Shown here: one piece after another, positions 47,886-58,083 of the stretch | How positions within the stretch are numbered: position 1 is the stretch's first letter | How the letters are laid out: each line of letters opens with the position of its first letter | Source of the DNA: Advenella mimigardefordensis DPN7 | GTDB lineage: Bacteria; Pseudomonadota; Gammaproteobacteria; Burkholderiales; Burkholderiaceae_B | Length of the DNA stretch: 64,000 nucleotides | Direction of reading: 5' to 3' | Assembly: GCF_000521505.1 (NCBI RefSeq) | Contig: NZ_CP003915.1 | Location: 2,604,001 to 2,668,000 of the forward strand | Translations under genes and position numbers: made by a program | Notes under the pieces: model-generated | What the model was told of the DNA's origin: nothing | What the model saw: only the letters and a program-made list of their open reading frames with translations | Database searches by the model: none

Positions 47886-49343
47886 TCAGGCGGTTCCGCC
47901 CACCGTCAGACCGTCCATGCGGATGGTTGGCATGCCCACCCCGACCGGCACGCTTTGCCCTTCCTTACCGCAGGTACCCACGCCCGAATCAAGTGACAGA
48001 TCGTTACCGATCATCGCCACCCGGTTCATGGCATCGGGACCGTTGCCGATCAGGGTTGCGCCCTTGACAGGATAGGTGATGCGGCCGTTTTCGATCATGT
48101 AGGCTTCACTGGCCGAAAAGACGAACTTGCCACTGGTGATATCCACCTGACCGCCACCAAAATTAACCGCATACAGGCCTTTCTTGACAGAGGACACAAT
48201 CTCTTGCGGGTCGTGCTCGCCGCCCAGCATAAAGGTATTGGTCATGCGCGGCATGGGCAGATGGGCGTAGGATTCACGGCGGCCATTGCCGGTCACCTTG
48301 GTTTTCATGAGTCGTGCATTCAGTGAATCCTGCATATAACCACGCAGAATACCGTCTTCAATCAACACATTGCGCTGCGTCGGATTGCCTTCATCATCCA
48401 CATTCAACGAGCCGCGACGATCCTTGATCGTACCGTCGTCTATCACGGTAACCCCTTTGGAGGCGACGCGCTCACCGATACGATCGGAGAAAATGCTGGA
48501 GCCCTTGCGGTTGAAATCGCCTTCCAGCCCATGACCCACGGCCTCGTGCAGCAGGATACCGGGCCAGCCTGAACCCAGTACCACCGTCATTTCTCCTGCC
48601 GGCGCATCCTTAGCATCCAGATTGGTGAGCGCTTCGTGCACCGCCTTGTCAACATATTCATGCAGCAGCGCATCCGAGAAGTAGTTCAAACCCAGACGAC
48701 CACCGCCGCCGCCATGACCCATTTCACGTCGGCCATTGCGTTCGACGATCACCGTTACAGACAACCGTACCAGTGGCCGGATATCGGCTGCCAGACGGCC
48801 ATCGCTACCCACCACCATCACCACGTCATATTCCGCCCCCAGACCGGCCATCACCTGAATCACATGGGGATCTTTGGCGCGGGCGATCGTTTCGACCCGT
48901 CCAAGCAAGGCCACTTTTTCGGTGGCAGGCATGGCTGCAATGGGATCATCCTGACCGTAAAGATCGTGCGCCTTGTTTTTGCCATTACCAACCACCTTCA
49001 TGCGACCTTCGCCCTGGCGCGCAATCGCCTTGACGGTGGTGGCCGACTCCATGAGGGCCTCGGGCGAGAGTTTATCTGAATAGGCAAAGGCCGTTTTTTC
49101 GCCCGCCAGCGCACGTACACCCACGCCCTGAGAAATGGAAAAGCTGCCTGTCTTGACAATACCCTCTTCCAGACTCCAGCTTTCGCTACGCGTGTACTGG
49201 AAGTACAGATCGGCGTAATCGACCTTATGGGTAAAAATCTCGGCCAGTGCCGCGGCCATATGGTTTTCATTCAGGTCCCAGGGATCCAGCAGCAGGGATT
49301 TTGCCGTTGCGACTGCCTGGAGATCAGATTCAATAGGTTTCAT
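47886..49343 (-). CDS. tldD: Metalloprotease TldD
   Basis: Zinc metallopeptidase of 485 residues, one half of the TldD/TldE (PmbA) pair that trims microcin and the CcdA antitoxin in E. coli. The metal-binding HEAVGHGLEGDF is near residue 265, and GVRALAGEKTAFAYS is near 73-87; both are the family hallmarks. TldE is not in the window. It is preceded by a lipoprotein gene 13 bases upstream on the same strand. Confidence 0.95.
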   Translation of the reverse strand: MKPIESDLQAVATAKSLLLDPWDLNENHMAAALAEIFTHKVDYADLYFQYTRSESWSLEEGIVKTGSFSISQGVGVRALAGEKTAFAYSDKLSPEALMESATTVKAIARQGEGRMKVVGNGKNKAHDLYGQDDPIAAMPATEKVALLGRVETIARAKDPHVIQVMAGLGAEYDVVMVVGSDGRLAADIRPLVRLSVTVIVERNGRREMGHGGGGGRLGLNYFSDALLHEYVDKAVHEALTNLDAKDAPAGEMTVVLGSGWPGILLHEAVGHGLEGDFNRKGSSIFSDRIGERVASKGVTVIDDGTIKDRRGSLNVDDEGNPTQRNVLIEDGILRGYMQDSLNARLMKTKVTGNGRRESYAHLPMPRMTNTFMLGGEHDPQEIVSSVKKGLYAVNFGGGQVDITSGKFVFSASEAYMIENGRITYPVKGATLIGNGPDAMNRVAMIGNDLSLDSGVGTCGKEGQSVPVGVGMPTIRMDGLTVGGTA

Positions 49344-49356
49344 GTAAGGGTGTCTT

Positions 49357-50049
49357 CTAAGGTTTCTTTACTGTTATGGCAGGCGCAGTACCTGCAACGC
49401 CTGTCTTGTTACGTTCAAACTCTACGGTGCGAACCTGGCCGTTCTGGCCGGGAAACTGGTCAAACACCGAAGCGGCCAGATAGGGCATGACTTCGGGCAG
49501 TTCGCGCTCGCGTGAATCGGCCACCGCACTGGCGCGAAATACCTCATTGCCTGCCTGCTGCCGGTCACGAATATACACCGTCAGCGAATAGCGATGATAA
49601 GGCACCGGAACCAGCTGATAGCGCGGCGCCATGGCAAAGCCAATGCTGCTGTAAAACGGATTGCCATAATAGCCATATGGGAAGCCCATGCCCAGCCCCA
49701 GTGTTGGGTACACATCATAATCGCCGGTTTCCCGCTGAACCATTTGCTGACGCACATCGGTACGGGTGGTGTAACCCACCTCAAAGCGGGCGGGCTGACG
49801 ACCCATCGCTTCGGTCAGACCGGTGCGGAACATATGATTGCGAATATAGCCGGTATAGGCAGCCTGTTCCAGATTCTGCGGCTGACTGTCGATAAAGCGG
49901 TAGTGCTGCCCGGTAACGCCAGCGGGCCATTGCTGAAACGAAGTAACCTGCGTTGTGAATTCACTGGTAGTCGAGCAGGCTGCCAGACCCGATAAAAACA
50001 ACCCGGCCAAAACGAGGTTCCCGATACGGGACACTTGCAGATGTCGCAT
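49357..50049 (-). CDS. DUF4136 lipoprotein
   Basis: Exported lipoprotein of 230 residues with lipobox LAAC (Cys about 25). The domain TTSEFTTQVTSFQQWP at the start of the mature part and the later YSLTVYIRD match DUF4136 proteins, which are typically anchored in the outer membrane of Burkholderiales. A GFPYGYYGNPFYSS segment is Gly/Tyr/Phe-rich. The ATG at 50049 is chosen; it opens the signal peptide. tldD follows, so the two are probably one transcript, without a known functional link. Confidence 0.85.
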   Translation of the reverse strand: MRHLQVSRIGNLVLAGLFLSGLAACSTTSEFTTQVTSFQQWPAGVTGQHYRFIDSQPQNLEQAAYTGYIRNHMFRTGLTEAMGRQPARFEVGYTTRTDVRQQMVQRETGDYDVYPTLGLGMGFPYGYYGNPFYSSIGFAMAPRYQLVPVPYHRYSLTVYIRDRQQAGNEVFRASAVADSRERELPEVMPYLAASVFDQFPGQNGQVRTVEFERNKTGVAGTAPAITVKKP

Positions 50050-50174
50050 GCTTCTTTCTCCTGCCAATCACACGCTATTATCATAGACAGCCGGCCACGC
50101 CCGCCATGCGCTGCAAACTGTACTTCAATTTTGACATAAAACGTCTTTTAAGGTTCCAATTCGGGGCAAGCCCC

Positions 50175-50180
50175 TATAAT
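50175..50180 (+). promoter_or_regulatory. Candidate -10 box for pepN
   Basis: A perfect TATAAT lies 95 bases upstream of the pepN ATG. No -35 box with normal spacing was found; a small GGGG-CAAG-CCCC hairpin (50163-50174) abuts it. Confidence 0.3.
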
Positions 50181-50274
50181 TAGGACAAATAGATACGAAT
50201 CGCTTTTTTTCAAGTGAACCGCGCCGGTCGTACCGGCGGTTCGCTTTCCGTTCACCAGCACCACAGTGACCACC

Positions 50275-53013
50275 ATGCCTACAGAATTGACCGAAGAAAA
50301 CAGCCCGACCGTTTATCGCAGCGACTACCAGCCCTATCCATTTACGCTTGATGCAGTGGCGCTCAATGTCGAGCTGGACGAAAACCGCACTGTCGTCACC
50401 TCTACCCTCTCATTCACCGCAAAGAACGCAGCGCCAGCCGATCTCGTGCTCAATGCCGAAGATATCAGTCTGGACGCGCTGCATCTGGATGGCCAGCCGC
50501 TGGGGGCAGACGCCTATGAATTAACCCCGGACCTATTGGTTATTGCGCAACTGTCCGGTTCTTTTGAGTTGCGCGTCCAAACGACCCTGGATCCGGCAGC
50601 CAACTCCCTGTTCATGGGTCTTTACAAATCAGGTAGCGGTTTTTTCACACAGTGCGAAGCCGAAGGCTTTCGCCGCATCACCTATTTCCCCGATCGTCCC
50701 GACGTGATGAGCATTTATACCGTCACACTGTCGGCAGACAAGGAAAAATACCCTTATCTGCTGTCCAACGGGAATCTGGTCTCATCTACCGATCTGCCCG
50801 ACGGCCGCCATCAGGCAGTATGGCACGATCCGTTTCACAAACCCAGCTATCTGTTCGCGCTGGTTGCAGGCGATTTCGATGTCCGCGAGAAAACCGTCAA
50901 AACCCATAATGGCCGTGACGTCCTGTTGCAGATCTACAGCGACAAGGGCAGCCGTGACAAGACCGAATGGGCGCTGGCGTCGCTGGAGCGTTCGCTGGTC
51001 TGGGATGAAAAGCGCTTCGGGCTGGAACTGGATCTGGACCGCTTTATGATTGTTGCCGTGCGCGACTTCAATATGGGCGCCATGGAAAACAAGGGCTTGA
51101 ACATTTTCAATTCCGGTTATGTCCTGGCTGATCCCGATACTGCCACCGATGCCAATTTTTCTGCCGTCGAAGCCGTGATCGGCCACGAATATTTTCACAA
51201 CTGGACCGGCAATCGCGTCACCTGCCGCGATTGGTTTCAGCTCAGCCTGAAAGAAGGCCTGACCGTTTTTCGCGACCAGGAATTTACAGCGGACATGATG
51301 GCCGCAGGGCTGGATGACCAGGCCGCCGCCAGTGCCCGCGCCGTCAAGCGAATCGACGACGTCAGTGTCTTGCGCGCCGGCCAGTTTCCTGAAGACGCCG
51401 GCCCCATGGCGCATCCTATCCGCCCCGACAGCTACGAGTCCATCGGCAACTTTTATACCGCGACCGTTTATGAAAAAGGTGCCGAAGTCATACGCATGCA
51501 GCACACACTGCTGGGCGCGCACGGCTTTCGCGACGGTATGGACGAATACTTTCGGCGCCACGACGGACAGGCCGTGACCTGCGACGATTTCGTCAATGCC
51601 ATGGAATACGTCTATACAAAATCCCATCCGCAACGCGATCTGTCCATTTTCAGGCGCTGGTATTCTCAGGCCGGCACGCCTCGCGTGCAGGTAACCATGA
51701 ACCACGACGCCGCACAGCAAACGGTAACCCTGACTCTGTCACAGCAAACGCCTCTGGTAGGCGTTGAAAAGATCCGCAAGGATTTTGTGAAAAAGCCTTT
51801 CCATATTCCCTTTGCGGTCGGACTGCTGTCGGCCGACGGGCAGCCGCTGGCGCTCAATGAGATCAACGACAGCGCCAGCCAGCTGAACACGCCCGATCCC
51901 AAGGGAGAACACACGCGCCTGCTGGAACTCACCGAACAAAGCCAGTCCTGGACGTTCACCGGCATTGCAACCAAACCCGTTCCATCATTGTTACGCGACT
52001 TTTCCGCCCCGGTTATCGTCCAGTATGAATGGACGGAGAAAGAGCTGGCCGTGCTGGCCCAGTCAGACCCCAATCCGTTCGCCCGCTGGGAAGCCGGCCA
52101 GGCACTGGCAACCCGCGAGATTCTGGGGCTTACCAATGCATTGCAAAAAGGTGAGCAGGCAGCCCTGTCCGAGACCTTTGTACAGGTCTGGAAAAACAAT
52201 CTGCAGGATGCCGGCCTGGATGCCGGTTATCGTGCCCGCCTGCTGACACTGCCTTCGGAAAAATTCCTGGCAGAACAAATGGATCCGATAGAGCCTGTAT
52301 GGCTGTCCAGAGCGCGCCAGGCTGTCCGTGAAAATCTGGGTAAAGTGGCTGCAACCGAATGGACTGCCACCCTGCAGGACAACGACACGCCCGGGACCTA
52401 TAGCCCGGATCCGATCAGTGCCGGCCGCCGCAGCCTGAAAAACCTCGCCCTGTCCTACCTCATGGCGGCGGGCGATGAGGCAGCGTGCCAGCAGGCCCTG
52501 GTTCAATATCAGGCCGCACAGAACATGACCGATTGCATGGGTGCGCTGGGTGCTATCGTCAACTATCACCACGGGGATAAACGCCAGGAAGCAATTGTTG
52601 ATTTCTACGAGAAATGGCAACATAATCCGCTGGTCATCGACAAATGGTTTGCCCTGCAGGCTACGGCGGCCGACACCCGTACAGAAACCATCCGCGGCCT
52701 CATGGCGCATCCGGCCTTTTCATTGCGCAACCCCAATCGCGCACGTTCACTGATCTTCCAGTTCTGCATCAACAATGCTGAAGGGTTCCATAACCAGGAC
52801 GGCTCCGGCTATGCCTTGTGGACCGAAGCCGTACTGGCGCTGGACAGCATCAATCCTGAAGTGGCTTCCCGTCTGGCGCGTGTCATGGATAACTGGGCGC
52901 GCTATACTCCCGCACTACAATCACAAATGAAATCGTCGCTTGAACAGGTCCGCGATCACGAGGGTCTGTCCAGCAATGTAAGCGAGATTGTTTCCAAAGC
53001 ATTGCGTATTTAA
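50275..53013 (+). CDS. pepN: Aminopeptidase N
   Basis: M1-family zinc aminopeptidase of 912 residues, close to E. coli PepN (870), which removes N-terminal residues from peptides in the cytoplasm. The exopeptidase motif GAMEN is at 268-272 and the zinc site HEYFH at 304-308 with the third ligand Glu about 18 residues on in SLKEGLT. The ATG at 50275 is preferred to a GTG three codons upstream. A CAG-rich 5' leader with no good ribosome binding site precedes it. Confidence 0.96.
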   Translation: MPTELTEENSPTVYRSDYQPYPFTLDAVALNVELDENRTVVTSTLSFTAKNAAPADLVLNAEDISLDALHLDGQPLGADAYELTPDLLVIAQLSGSFELRVQTTLDPAANSLFMGLYKSGSGFFTQCEAEGFRRITYFPDRPDVMSIYTVTLSADKEKYPYLLSNGNLVSSTDLPDGRHQAVWHDPFHKPSYLFALVAGDFDVREKTVKTHNGRDVLLQIYSDKGSRDKTEWALASLERSLVWDEKRFGLELDLDRFMIVAVRDFNMGAMENKGLNIFNSGYVLADPDTATDANFSAVEAVIGHEYFHNWTGNRVTCRDWFQLSLKEGLTVFRDQEFTADMMAAGLDDQAAASARAVKRIDDVSVLRAGQFPEDAGPMAHPIRPDSYESIGNFYTATVYEKGAEVIRMQHTLLGAHGFRDGMDEYFRRHDGQAVTCDDFVNAMEYVYTKSHPQRDLSIFRRWYSQAGTPRVQVTMNHDAAQQTVTLTLSQQTPLVGVEKIRKDFVKKPFHIPFAVGLLSADGQPLALNEINDSASQLNTPDPKGEHTRLLELTEQSQSWTFTGIATKPVPSLLRDFSAPVIVQYEWTEKELAVLAQSDPNPFARWEAGQALATREILGLTNALQKGEQAALSETFVQVWKNNLQDAGLDAGYRARLLTLPSEKFLAEQMDPIEPVWLSRARQAVRENLGKVAATEWTATLQDNDTPGTYSPDPISAGRRSLKNLALSYLMAAGDEAACQQALVQYQAAQNMTDCMGALGAIVNYHHGDKRQEAIVDFYEKWQHNPLVIDKWFALQATAADTRTETIRGLMAHPAFSLRNPNRARSLIFQFCINNAEGFHNQDGSGYALWTEAVLALDSINPEVASRLARVMDNWARYTPALQSQMKSSLEQVRDHEGLSSNVSEIVSKALRI

Positions 53014-53031
53014 TTATTTTCCGGAGACCTT

Positions 53032-54045
53032 ATGTCACGAAAAACCCTTACCCAGTATCTGGTAGAGCAGCAGCGCAACAATAATGCCATCGAGGCAGAA
53101 GTGCGCCTGCTGGTAGAAGTTGTTTCGCGCGCCTGCAAGGCCATCAGCCATGCTGTCAGCAAAGGTGCGCTGGGCGGCGTACTGGGAAGCCTGGAAAGCG
53201 AAAATGTTCAGGGCGAAGTACAGAAAAAACTTGACGTCATGTCAAATGAAATTCTGCTTGAAGCCAATGAATGGGGCGGCCATCTGGCGGGCATGGCGTC
53301 CGAGGAGATGGAAACCATCCATCACATTCCCAACCGCTACCCAAAGGGCGAATACCTGTTGTTGTTCGATCCCCTGGACGGCTCCTCCAATATTGACGTG
53401 AACGTCTCCATCGGTACTATTTTCTCTGTTCTGAAGGCGCCCGCCGATATTTCAGGACGCGAAGTAACCGAAGAAGATTTTCTGCAACCGGGCAGCCAGC
53501 AAGTGGTGGCAGGCTATGCCGTATATGGCCCGCAAACCATGCTGGTGCTCACAATCGGCAATGGTGTGATGGGCTTCACGCTGGATCGTGAACTGGGCAG
53601 CTGGGTAGTGACCCACGAGAATATGCGTGTGCCCGAAGATACCAAGGAATTTTCCATCAATATGTCCAATATGCGCCACTGGGCACCGCCAATGCGTCAG
53701 TACATCGAAGACTGCCTGGCCGGCACGACCGGGCCAATGGGCAAAGACTACAATATGCGCTGGATCGCTTCCATGGTGGCCGATGTACATCGCATCATGA
53801 CGCGCGGCGGCATTTTCATGTATCCCTGGGACTCACGTGATCCGAAAAAACCGGGCAAACTGCGCCTGATGTATGAAGCCAATCCAATGAGCTTTATCAT
53901 TGAACAGGCTGGCGGCATGGCCACAGACTCGGTCAACCGTATCATGGATATCCAGCCGACCGAGTTGCACCAGCGCGTCGGCGTGGTGCTGGGTTCCAAA
54001 AATGAAGTCGCCCGGGTGAAAGACTACTGCGCCGGATCAAAGTGA
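53032..54045 (+). CDS. fbp: Fructose-1,6-bisphosphatase class 1
   Basis: Gluconeogenic phosphatase of 337 residues, of the class I type shared with Proteobacteria and eukaryotes. [24 protein letters not shown] near 108-131 holds the metal-binding DPLDGSS motif, and RYIGSMVAD-like [11 protein letters not shown] near 245-255 and MYPWDSR follow. It is preceded by CCGGAGACC, a good ribosome binding site, 18 bases after pepN. Its 3' end overlaps the aldo-keto reductase gene by 22 bases, tail to tail. Confidence 0.96.
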   Translation: MSRKTLTQYLVEQQRNNNAIEAEVRLLVEVVSRACKAISHAVSKGALGGVLGSLESENVQGEVQKKLDVMSNEILLEANEWGGHLAGMASEEMETIHHIPNRYPKGEYLLLFDPLDGSSNIDVNVSIGTIFSVLKAPADISGREVTEEDFLQPGSQQVVAGYAVYGPQTMLVLTIGNGVMGFTLDRELGSWVVTHENMRVPEDTKEFSINMSNMRHWAPPMRQYIEDCLAGTTGPMGKDYNMRWIASMVADVHRIMTRGGIFMYPWDSRDPKKPGKLRLMYEANPMSFIIEQAGGMATDSVNRIMDIQPTELHQRVGVVLGSKNEVARVKDYCAGSK

Positions 54046-55088
54046 TTTAACCGGATCGCATCTATTTCATCCATGATCTGGCTGTCCAGCGTCAATCCGT
54101 TGACAGCCAGAATTTCTTTTAGCTGCTCTGGTGTCCTGACACCGATAATCGTACTGGCAACCTGCCATTTTGTATTGCAGAATCCAATTGCCAATTGCAC
54201 CGGCGTCAAATCATGCCGGCGCGCCAGTGCGTTATAAACACGTGCTGCGTCCAGCGCGGCCGCACGACCCCAGCGCTGCTTTTGCACCGACTCGTACCGT
54301 GCGATCCGGGCTTCGGCAGGCGCTTGTGGACCGGTGATGCCGGACTCATCATATTTTCCGGTGAGCAAACCAAAAGCCAGCGGTGAATAGGCCAGCAACG
54401 ACACATCCAGCTGATGGCAGGTCTCGTCCAGTGCATTTTCGTAGGATCGGTTCAATAAACAGTACGGATTCTGTATGCTGGCCACGCGTGGCAAATTCTC
54501 AGCCTCGGCGATCCGGATAAATTCACTCACGCCATAGGGCGTTTCGTTGGACAGCCCGACGTAGCGGATTTTTCCTTCCCGCACCAGTCTGTCCAGGGCA
54601 CGCAATTGTTCTTCGATAGTGCTTTGGTCCGAGTTGGTTTTTTCCGGATCGAAATAGCGATTGCCAAACGCCGGTACCGGCCGGGCTGGCCAGTGAATCT
54701 GATACAGGTCGATATAATCTGTCTGCAGACGCTTCAGGCTGCCTTCGCAGGAACGGATGATATCGTCCGCAGTCATGCCTGCTCCTTCACGCACCCAAGG
54801 CATGCCGCGCGAAGGCCCGGCCACCTTACTGGCCAGTACAACAGACTGACGCGCCTGCGGGTTTCGGCTGAACCAGTTGCCGATGATGGTTTCGGTTGCA
54901 CCGAAAGTTTCGGCACGAGCTGGCACCGAGTACATTTCCGCCGTATCCAGGAAATTAATACCCTGCCCGACGGCCTGATCCAATATTTCAAATGAAATAG
55001 ACTCGCTAACCTGTTCGCCAAAGGTCATCGTACCCAAGCAAATATCGGTTACTTCCAGATCACTTTTCCCCAGCTTTACTGTCTGCAT
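54024..55088 (-). CDS. NADP(H)-dependent aldo-keto reductase (Tas-like)
   Basis: TIM-barrel oxidoreductase of 354 residues. The catalytic Asp/Tyr pair is in [10 protein letters not shown] (about 47-56), the Lys in ASKVAGP, and the His in [24 protein letters not shown] opens the Tas/YajO-type branch. Physiological substrate is unknown. The ATG at 55088 (MQTVKLGKS) is the family start. It ends within the fbp coding region and so is a convergent overlapping pair. The LysR gene upstream is divergent and could regulate it. Confidence 0.88.
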   Translation of the reverse strand: MQTVKLGKSDLEVTDICLGTMTFGEQVSESISFEILDQAVGQGINFLDTAEMYSVPARAETFGATETIIGNWFSRNPQARQSVVLASKVAGPSRGMPWVREGAGMTADDIIRSCEGSLKRLQTDYIDLYQIHWPARPVPAFGNRYFDPEKTNSDQSTIEEQLRALDRLVREGKIRYVGLSNETPYGVSEFIRIAEAENLPRVASIQNPYCLLNRSYENALDETCHQLDVSLLAYSPLAFGLLTGKYDESGITGPQAPAEARIARYESVQKQRWGRAAALDAARVYNALARRHDLTPVQLAIGFCNTKWQVASTIIGVRTPEQLKEILAVNGLTLDSQIMDEIDAIRLNHFDPAQ

Positions 55089-55194
55089 AACCATCCTTAG
55101 AAATGAAGAGAACATGTTCGATTGTAATGCGACTTTGCTGCATCAAAAATTTTGAACTTATAATTAGAAGATCTATCTTTGCCGCAAAAGCCAC

Positions 55195-56142
55195 ATGAAT
55201 ACGCCGCCAACACGAGAAATCCACCAGGTGCTCACACCGGAAATCATCCAGATGCTAGTGCTGATTGCAGAAAAAGGCAGCTTTGCGGCAGCCGCACGCG
55301 AGCTGAATCTGGTTCCCAGTGCCCTTACCTACCGCGTCCGGCAGGTCGAAGATGCGCTGGATGTCCTGCTTTTTGATCGCAAGTCCCGCCATGCCGCACT
55401 GACACCGGCGGGCAAGGAATTGATTGATGAAGGACGGCAACTGCTGAACTCGGTGGAACAGATTGCGCATCGCGTCAAGCGCATTGCCACTGGCTGGGAG
55501 CCGCTGCTGACGATCAGTGCAGACACGATTGTGTCGCGCAAGGTACTGTTCGAGTTGTGTGAAAAATTTTTTGCGCTCAGTGTGCCGACGCAATTGCGGA
55601 TTCGCGAGGAAGTACTGGATGGCACGTGGGAAACCCTGATCGCCGGTCACGCGGATCTGGCCATTGGCGTGAGCAGCACACTGCAAAGCCCGGATATTGT
55701 TTCGCTGCCCCTTAACAAAATTTCATTTGTGTTTGTCGTGTCACCCGGACATCCGCTGGCCAATGTTCCGGAACCCCTGCCAGAACAACTGATCGCTCAA
55801 TACCAGTCAGTGGCAGTCGCGGACTCAGCAAGGTACGCGCGCCGCATTTCCTATGGCATACAGGCGATGCAAAAAGTCTTTACTGTCCCCAATCTGCAGG
55901 CCAAGGTGCTGGCCCATCGAATGGGACTGGGCTGCGGTTTTCTACCCTACTCGCACGCCAAACCCTATCTGGAAAGCGGGGAGCTGATGATGAAAAACGT
56001 GGCGGCCTGCCCGCGGGAGGAACACAGCAATTATGCCTGGCGCAAGCCCGCGCATGGCCGCGCTATCGGCAAAGGTCTGCAATGGTGGCTGACGGAACTG
56101 GAAAGTGAGGAAACCCGCCAGGCGCTGATGGGTAACGATTAA
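55195..56142 (+). CDS. LysR-family transcriptional regulator
   Basis: 315-residue regulator with the winged helix-turn-helix at about 12-70 (VLIAEKGSFAAAARELNLVPSALTYRVRQVEDAL) and a periplasmic-binding-like effector domain from about 95. The divergent aldo-keto reductase is the likely target because the 106 bases between the starts hold a natural site for a LysR operator. Effector unknown. The stop is followed by the degenerate repeat array listed next. Confidence 0.9.
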   Translation: MNTPPTREIHQVLTPEIIQMLVLIAEKGSFAAAARELNLVPSALTYRVRQVEDALDVLLFDRKSRHAALTPAGKELIDEGRQLLNSVEQIAHRVKRIATGWEPLLTISADTIVSRKVLFELCEKFFALSVPTQLRIREEVLDGTWETLIAGHADLAIGVSSTLQSPDIVSLPLNKISFVFVVSPGHPLANVPEPLPEQLIAQYQSVAVADSARYARRISYGIQAMQKVFTVPNLQAKVLAHRMGLGCGFLPYSHAKPYLESGELMMKNVAACPREEHSNYAWRKPAHGRAIGKGLQWWLTELESEETRQALMGND

Positions 56143-56220
56143 GGATGAAGGGGTGGCGACTAAGGTGTTACGATTAAGAGGTTAGGACTAGGGGTTACGA
56201 CTAAGAAGCTACGCCTACGG
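56131..56220. repeat. Degenerate tandem repeat of about 14 bases
   Basis: Six imperfect copies related to GGTTACGACTAAG run from the last codons of the LysR gene (GGTAACGATTAAG) into the gap: GGCGACTAAG, GTTACGATTAAG, GTTAGGACTAG, GTTACGACTAAG and GCTACGCCTACG. Alternate spacings vary by one to three bases. No gene lies in the stretch up to the quinone oxidoreductase stop at 56289. Confidence 0.7.
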
Positions 56221-56288
56221 TGTATCGGGCACAGACAGGAAGGCGTTGTTGCCAGGCCTCCCTGCCCGTTGTGCCCGCTTCTGCCGGA

Positions 56289-57269
56289 CTAGTCCAGCGT
56301 AATGACGGTGGCGCCGGTTGTCTTGCGCGAAGCCAGCGCCTGATGTGCCTCTGCTATGTCTTCCAGGCTGTAGCGCTGATCAATCTGCACCTTGATTTTC
56401 TTGCTGCGGATCATATCAAACAGCTCGTCGGACGCCGCCTTGAGCTTTTCAGGGGTATCAACATGGGGCCCTAGCGTGGGCCGGGTCACATACAGTGCGC
56501 CCTTGCTGGCCAGAATACCCAGATTCACACCGGTAACCGCGCCTGAGGCGTTGCCGAAGCTGACCATCAGGCCTCGTGGCTGCAGGCAGTCCAGAGAACG
56601 TTCCCAGGTGTCCTTACCCACCCCATCATAAACCACCGGCACTTTCTTGCCGTTAGTGAGCGACAGCACACGCTCTACCACGTCTTCCTTGCTGTAGTCG
56701 ATAGTCGCCCAGGCGCCATGTGCCAGCGCAATATCCGATTTCTCGGGGCTGGAGACGGTACCGATCAGTTTTACACCAAGAGCCCTGGCCCACTGGCAGG
56801 CAATCAGGCCCACGCCCCCTGCTGCCGCATGGAACAGAATGGTTTCATGCCCCTGTAGCCGGTAGGTCTGGCGGAACAGATATTGCACGGTCAGGCCCTT
56901 GAGCATGACCGCAGCCGCTTCATCGAACGACAGAAAGTCTGGAATCTTAAGCACGTTGACGGCTGGCACATTGCGCACTTCTGCGTACGCGCCAATAGGG
57001 CTTTGTCCATAAGCGACACGATCGCCCTTTTTCAGATGCGTTACCCGGCTGCCAACGGCCTCGACGATACCGGCAGCTTCAAAACCCAATCCATGCGGCA
57101 ACTGCTGTGCATAAAGACCGGTCCGATAGTAAATATCGATGAAATTAAGGCCGATCGCCTTTTGCACGATCTGCACTTCGTTATCTGCCGGTGCGCCGAC
57201 TTCTTCGGTAACCACCTTCATGACACCGACATCGCCGTGTTCGCTGATCTCTACTTTTCTTGATGACAT
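56289..57269 (-). CDS. Quinone oxidoreductase (zinc-less MDR family)
   Basis: NADPH:quinone reductase-type protein of 326 residues. GFEAAGIVEAVGSRV (about 65-79) and the Rossmann GAAAGGVGLIACQWA-like AAAGGVGLIACQWA (about 150-163) are typical; the zinc-binding Cys of alcohol dehydrogenases are absent, as in Qor. The start is ATG 57269, three codons after an in-frame ATG at 57278. It is divergent from a MarR regulator, which probably controls it in response to a quinone or electrophile. Confidence 0.9.
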   Translation of the reverse strand: MSSRKVEISEHGDVGVMKVVTEEVGAPADNEVQIVQKAIGLNFIDIYYRTGLYAQQLPHGLGFEAAGIVEAVGSRVTHLKKGDRVAYGQSPIGAYAEVRNVPAVNVLKIPDFLSFDEAAAVMLKGLTVQYLFRQTYRLQGHETILFHAAAGGVGLIACQWARALGVKLIGTVSSPEKSDIALAHGAWATIDYSKEDVVERVLSLTNGKKVPVVYDGVGKDTWERSLDCLQPRGLMVSFGNASGAVTGVNLGILASKGALYVTRPTLGPHVDTPEKLKAASDELFDMIRSKKIKVQIDQRYSLEDIAEAHQALASRKTTGATVITLD

Positions 57270-57415
57270 TGCCACCACACCCTCCTGAGTTTTGTATTAG
57301 CCACAATGAATGAAACAGATTAGTGTATTTAAGACGATACGCTGTATTAAATCAACGGAGTCAGTTAAAATAAATATTATGATACAGTCAAAATCTGCTT
57401 AGGCAGTAATTAAAA

Positions 57416-58030
57416 ATGAATACAGGCACGCCCCCCCTTTCTCCTGAAGCCACTCAACAGGATCCCGCCGTTGAATCCAGTGCGATTAACGAGGCTTGCG
57501 GCCCTTTGTACACCAGCGCGGCAAACAATAAAGGGCTCAAGAACATCGGCTATCTCATCCGGCTCAATTTTCATTCCATTTCGCAAATGATTGAAGCCGA
57601 AATGGAGCCGCTGGGGCTCACCTCCTCGCAATGGCACCCAATTGCGATTATCGGACTGAACAAAGCCAATACCCCGGCCAGCGTCGCCCGCACCGCAGAA
57701 GTGGATACCGGCGCCATGACCCGCACTCTGGACCGTCTGGAAAAAAAAGGCTTTCTCAAGCGTCGGCGCTCAACGAACGATCGCCGGGTCGTGGAACTGG
57801 AATTGACGGAAAAAGGCCACACCGTCACAGAAAAACTGATGCCTGCTGTCTCACGCGCGCTCAATGCCCACCTCAAGGGATTCACCGACGAAGAAGCCAC
57901 ATTGCTGATCAGTTTTTTGCAGCGAATGCAGCAAAATGGCAACACCGAGACCTACGAACGTCTGCTCAAAGAACTCGAAAACGACGAGGGTTGCGTCCTG
58001 TCGTGTAACAAAAATCCCTCGGCAACCTGA
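57416..58030 (+). CDS. MarR-family transcriptional regulator
   Basis: 204-residue regulator with a long N-terminal extension (about 50 residues) before the winged helix. LTSSQWHPIAIIGLNKANTP and VDTGAMTRTLDRLEKKGFL then RRRSTNDRRVVELELTEKGH form the MarR core. The 146 bases shared with the divergent quinone oxidoreductase gene should hold the operator; CTGTATTA (57342-57349) and TGATACAG (57378-57385) form an imperfect inverted pair there. It ends with two Cys-containing residues (EGCVLSCNK). Confidence 0.88.
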   Translation: MNTGTPPLSPEATQQDPAVESSAINEACGPLYTSAANNKGLKNIGYLIRLNFHSISQMIEAEMEPLGLTSSQWHPIAIIGLNKANTPASVARTAEVDTGAMTRTLDRLEKKGFLKRRRSTNDRRVVELELTEKGHTVTEKLMPAVSRALNAHLKGFTDEEATLLISFLQRMQQNGNTETYERLLKELENDEGCVLSCNKNPSAT

Positions 58031-58083
58031 GCCATCGCAGCAACAGGCGCTCCCGGGTACCGGCAGCGCCCTATCTCACTTAA

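Noticed and set aside
47562..47996. A plus-strand open frame of 144 codons across the aroG leader
   Set aside because: It is antisense to the leader peptide, terminator and the end of tldD, and has low-complexity sequence without family resemblance.
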